This document shows, one piece after another, positions 59,595-64,000 of a stretch of 64,000 bases of DNA. This DNA is from Prochilodus magdalenae (taxonomy: Eukaryota; Chordata; Actinopteri; Characiformes; Prochilodontidae): assembly GCA_024036415.1 (NCBI GenBank), contig JAMWET010003400.1, forward strand, positions 166,001 through 230,000, in the 5' to 3' direction. Under the pieces are notes generated by a model. That model had not been told where the DNA came from. It was given only the letters and a program-made list of their open reading frames with translations, and searched no databases. The translations under genes and the position numbers were made by a program. Within the stretch, counting starts at the first letter, position 1, and every line of letters begins with the position of its first letter.

Positions 59595-61100
59595 AGTGTT
59601 TTCTATACAGGTTTTATTTACAAAATGTATTAAAATTCTTTGTACAAGGCCTCGCTAAAGAGGCTTCAGTAAATTATACCCATGCATGCATTTCTTTCTT
59701 TTATCAGTAGGATGCCTGGTAAGGTTCTCTGGGCTGAGGTGCAGAAACGGGTAAAGGAAGAAAGGGTCAAATTATGTAAAAACTGAAGACTGACTTTCTG
59801 CTTTTCAAAGATTGGATGTAAGTTGCAGGACTCAATAGGCAATCACAATTTTTCCACATGCAGATTTTAAAAAAGAAAGAAAAAAGGGACTTCAGTCGTT
59901 CAGTTGTGAATCCTGCTAGAAATTTCATTTAAACAAATGTACATTTCTTCAGAGTAGTTTCTTTTCTTTTTTAAATTCTTTAAAAGCTTATTTTCTATAT
60001 AAAACTATCTTTCCACAGTTCAGGGTTGATCGTTCCTAAATCCTATGGAATCACAGTTTTTTTTTCTCCTCGAAGTGAACAGAACGTGTAACAGCAAAAT
60101 GTAAAATGTGCTAAGCTTTAAAGACGACCCCTGTTATCACCTTTTATCTATTTGAGATTTATGTTGTTAATGCTATTTTATTACTAAGTAATTCATCCAA
60201 CACTAAAATGCTAATAAAACGAAACTGAAAACCAAAGCTTTTATTTAAATGTGCAATGTACCGGGAAAATTTGCAAGATTCTCAAGTACTACATTTTAAA
60301 CAGCCATATCCTTTTTCATGGATTGCGGTCTATCTACAGTTAGATGATCCATGTCATGTACCGTAGGTTCAAGTTCTTGTACAGTTGACTTTGAAAACTA
60401 CAAAAATAATCCAAGTAAACGAATGCAAATACTGTAGATACGCTAAGTTTTAACTAACGTGTGTGTACATGTGAATTCGTGTAACTGATTGCGACTTAAC
60501 GCTTGTTAAGTGCTCACATCGCAATGCGTTCTCATAGTATATTTTTGGTCATATTAATATTACAGTATGTGCATTGTTCAGTTACTGACTGCCAAATGTA
60601 TTATATAACTATAGAGCCTGTATGGGCTAAGATATAACCTTTTGCCAGATTTCAGAGAAATCAGCAGCACCAAACAGAAAAAAACCAATGACACTACTCA
60701 AGTAACAGCATATATTCTGACTCTCTCACATTAAATGATTTCTAGTTGAAATAATTCAGAATTTGATAAATTAATGCTTGGATCAATGGCTGTGATTGTG
60801 AAAGCAAATTTACAGTTAATGAAATACAAGCTTTTTTTTTGTTTTTTTTTCCTTGTAGATTTGCTTGACGACCAAGTCCAGCAGCATTCAAATAACCACA
60901 AACACTCTCCAAAACAGTTTTCAGTCAGTCTGGCTCTTCCAAATGTGCTAAGATAGCAAATGATGGCTTTGTTTCTTGGTTTCCATGGAGTTAACGTAGT
61001 TCAAGAGTTTATTCACAGATGACAATGGCGTTCGTTCGTGTTCTGCGTGTGATTGGAGAGATGTAGATGTCACTGTGACGAGCTTGCATTCGAGTGATTC
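59595..61100 (-). other. putative 3'UTR of a convergent - strand gene
   Basis: On the - strand, AATAAA (complement at 59613-59618) is followed by GACCTGTCTGCTTTTTT and a GT run, a well-formed poly(A) site. About 1.5 kb of AT-rich, non-coding, fairly complex sequence precedes it. The gene would converge on thoc2. Confidence 0.55.
59613..59618 (-). promoter_or_regulatory. poly(A) signal AATAAA on - strand
   Basis: Canonical hexamer with a U-rich and GU-rich downstream element. Confidence 0.6.
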
Positions 61101-61344
61101 TCAGAATGTTCCGTAAGGCACTGAAGGAAACGCATCCAGATTCTTCCCAATGACAAGTCCGTTCTTGTAAATCTCTCGGATAACCATGCCTTGTCCGGCG
61201 GCCAGGATGGTCTGGGTGGATGTGTATGGAGTGGGCAAGGAGGGTAGGGGGTGGTGGGCGAAAGGGTGGTCCCTCCTAAAGATCCAGCCATCGCTTTTAA
61301 GGTTTTCTTGTCACAATCATCGTGGGTAATGCATTGCACCTGCA
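61101..61344 (-). CDS. possible terminal coding exon, unidentified - strand gene
   Basis: GC-richer than its surroundings. On the - strand an acceptor CTCTGTTTCAG ends at 61345. Two frames are open. One runs from the acceptor through CITHDDCDKKTLKAMAGSLG to a stop at 61073. The other, from 61310 to the TGA at 61101-61103, reads more like a protein end: FAHHPLPSLPTPYTSTQTIL, then AAGQGMVIREIYKNGLVIGK and NLDAFPSVPYGTF. I do not recognise either product. The second frame lacks an obvious acceptor, so the exon boundary is unresolved. Confidence 0.35.
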
Positions 61345-61345
61345 C

Positions 61346-63469
61346 TGAAACAGAGATGGAGCCTTAGAGGACTGTACCATTTTAAATCACAGCATTTCCT
61401 AGCAGGGTTAAAGGGAGTCAAATATCTGTATTGGTCCACCCTCTTAAAAATAAAGGCGCCTAAATACCTTTTCCTGAGCAAGGAAATTAAAGACATCTTC
61501 CCAACCCTGAAGCAGACCTGCCTCACACTTCTGAGAGTGCCACCCTGCTCTAATGCTCCCACTTCAAATCAGGAAGTGGCTGTTTGTGAGCCTATTAGTT
61601 TGATCATGTGTACGAGAGCAGGCAACAATTACTGCTATAGAAGAATCACCTTGGTTACTTTTCAAGGGATGGTTCCTTAAAGCAGTGTTGAGCAACTCAT
61701 GTGGTGAAAGATGATAATTAGAGCTAGGCCAAGGCTAATATTTACTCATTTCTAAAGTATGCTAGCGTTAAGCTAACACTGGTTCACATGAACCCCTTTC
61801 TAGATTACACATGGACTTTTGAAGACTGTCAAAGTCATTCCATGTTTTGTTGGAAGCAGGTATCAATCAATAACATGACTGATTATTATTGACTAACCTG
61901 CTTATGACTCATATTTGCACATGGTGACCTATCTAGAACTCACAAAATTGGTTCCATCAATTGCGAGTGGTTAAATCCTCCACTTCTTCATAATATTGTA
62001 ACATGTCAGCATCTCTGTCCAGCTCCTGAAGTCCTGACTAATATTAAGGGCTCCTTGCCTTTATCTACCTAGAGACAAATATCTTTTGCTGACAATTTCA
62101 TAATTTATACCCTTTTTTTGAAAGAGCAGTATAATTACTATATTTCCTTGGGTGTAAATGCAACAAACATGTTCCAGCAAACATTCTATTTTAAAGAATA
62201 AACAAAAAAATGACAGACATGAAGGATTAGAAAGATTCCCCACTGAACAACCCTGATTCGGGAAACCTCATCTGCCAATTTTAGTATTTTCCCTGCTTGC
62301 AACATGCATAATCCAACTGATCCACTCATTAACGACACCTTACTGAGCTGAAATGGAGGTGTTAGAAAAGGTACAGTTCTGAAATGTGCAGGGCCAGGGT
62401 TGGGAAATACTGCAATCTATTCACGGCATTTGCAGTATGTAGTTATATACCCTGCAGCCTACAGCAGTAAAACAGCAAAGGAGTAGAAGATGTGTTGACA
62501 AAAACATACAGGCTATTGGCTTCTATGATGAGGGAGATTTGAGTGAACATGCAGCTATGGATAATGTTAGAACACCAGAGTGTTCTTTAAGCCAAACATC
62601 CATTGAACAAAGCTTTACAGAACATCAGGTGGCTCTTTTATGGCATAGTTCTAGACCAACTCTACTGGCACCTTTATTTTTAACCGTATCATGGCCTACT
62701 GATAATGTCTGTTAATGTTTCTCGTAGCAATAGCAGGGGGACTGGGTACAACACAAAACACTAGAGACTCATTCAACAAATTAAAAAATATAACTGAAAT
62801 ATTAAAATAAACAAATGAAATAAAATAAAAACAAAAATTAGAGGGTTCTGTTGGTGAAGGTCTGTAGAAGAGAATTAAACATCTACTTCTGAGAAATATT
62901 GGTTTACAGGAACACTTTGACTGTTATGGAACTTCTCATGGTAGTTTGGTTTCATTCCACTGCTGTATTGGGAGCTGAAACACGCTGTAAAGCTTAATGG
63001 TTTAATAAGGATTCATAACTGTTCACTGTCTGTTACCACTCTTTTCTTCTAACTACAGTTGGGAACATTGGGAAACACTTGATCAGTCATATAGCTTTAT
63101 TTCATTTGCGTTTATATTATTCATTTGGTTAATGCATTTTTATCTGAATTTATCACATTTCATTTTTGGCTGCTAAAATGTATCTACCTTAAGCAAGTTC
63201 AGATTTTTGCATGTTTGTCATTTCTTTTAACACTGGGACGAAAGGATAATCTGTAATCGGTCGTCATCGCCAAAGATAGACCAGTGCCCTGATACTGATA
63301 CATGAAAAGTGATATATACAGTTTTGGGAAAGAACTAATTTAGATATCACATCAAGTCTGCTATAGATGCCAAACTCAGGACATGGATGATACGGTAGTA
63401 TCTTGAGTTTGTGAGTAAACACATACAAATAGGCCAAATAGGTCAAACAGTTTTTAAGATTTTATCCTT
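61346..63469. other. unassigned region (intron of - strand gene or intergenic)
   Basis: AT-rich. No exon, RNA gene or repeat recognised on either strand. Confidence 0.6.
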
Positions 63470-63870
63470 GCAGTCCCCCTTAATCCCCCCTTTAACACCG
63501 AACTGGGACTGTGAACTGGTCTGCACTCATCACGTTTAACAACAGCCTTAATGTTATTCAACCTGCACTACTGTCTATACCGGCACTGTCATACCACTTT
63601 AATCCTGCGCCTTCATTCTGCTAGTGCATGTCACTTTATTGTCTTCAGGGTCTTACTGTCTCTTTTATGTTTATCTCAGGACCCTGATTCTATTCTATCG
63701 TACGTCTTGTGTCTATTTTATGTTTAGCATTTATTACATTCTATATACTCTTGTTCTTGTTTTCGTTGTAATCTATTTATAGTTAAATGTTTATTTGCTT
63801 CACCTTGGGACGAAGAGTAACTCAATGTCAATCCTCTCTATGTCTTGTACATATTGAAAATTATATTACA
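63470..63870 (+). mobile_element. LINE-like 3'UTR fragment
   Basis: Text such as CACTACTGTCTATACC, CACCTTGGGACGAAGAGTAA and CTCTATGTCTTGTACATATT follows the typical 3' end of fish non-LTR elements. No coding part is visible. Confidence 0.5.
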
Positions 63871-64000
63871 TTTTTTATTTAAAAAATTGTGCTCTCAAAT
63901 TTATTTATAGTAGCCGGTCAGTCCTACCCAAATATTATCCAACGCCAGCGTACATCCCTGCAACTCTTATGCAAGTGTTCGGTTATAAATTTACATGGTT

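Noticed and set aside
61317..61562. - strand 81-codon frame as an upstream exon of the convergent gene
   Set aside because: No recognisable protein and it runs through the proposed acceptor; probably intron.

Overview
The window is vertebrate genomic DNA, most likely from a teleost fish. It is intron-rich and AT-rich, carries long microsatellites, and holds degenerate Tc1/mariner, LINE, SINE and MITE copies of the kinds common in fish genomes. One MITE-like repeat (about 53429-53912) looks like a family I know as abundant in otophysan fishes (characins, catfishes and relatives), so an otophysan host is my best guess. No bacterial, phage or plasmid features were seen.

The main gene is the 3' two thirds of thoc2 (THO complex subunit 2) on the + strand, running from before base 1 to about 50.9 kb. 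I reconstructed 26 coding exons (990-1028 to 49801-49828). They join in one frame into 3285 nt, giving 1094 residues plus a stop codon. The 5' part, roughly the first 450-500 residues, lies outside the window. The product has a conserved helical scaffold half (window residues 1 to about 704), then a long charged Lys/Glu/Arg/Ser-rich tail that ends in HHKSSEKHR.

Two thoc2 introns carry minor-spliceosome (U12-type) signals. Intron 13311-13705 is a GT-AG type with donor GTATCCTTTT and a branch site CCTTGAT. The last coding intron, 48436-49800, is an AT-AC type with donor ATATCCTTT, branch site TCCTTAAC and an AC acceptor. The final exon therefore encodes only the last nine residues and depends on U12 splicing. 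A 38-nt candidate poison exon, a NAGNAG acceptor, a 36-nt microexon and a probable 3'UTR intron add possible regulation.

The introns hold microsatellites (including a 0.94-kb pyrimidine tract at 9302-10237), two internally duplicated segments, transposon relics and several stretches that look like conserved non-coding DNA.

Downstream (51-64 kb) is a repeat-rich intergenic region: three relics of one Tc1-like family and a LINE fragment, a foldback MITE, and a 56-copy 12-bp minisatellite. On the - strand, 59.6-61.35 kb looks like the 3' end of a convergent gene that I could not identify. No complete new system is visible; the strongest observation is the pair of minor introns in one gene.
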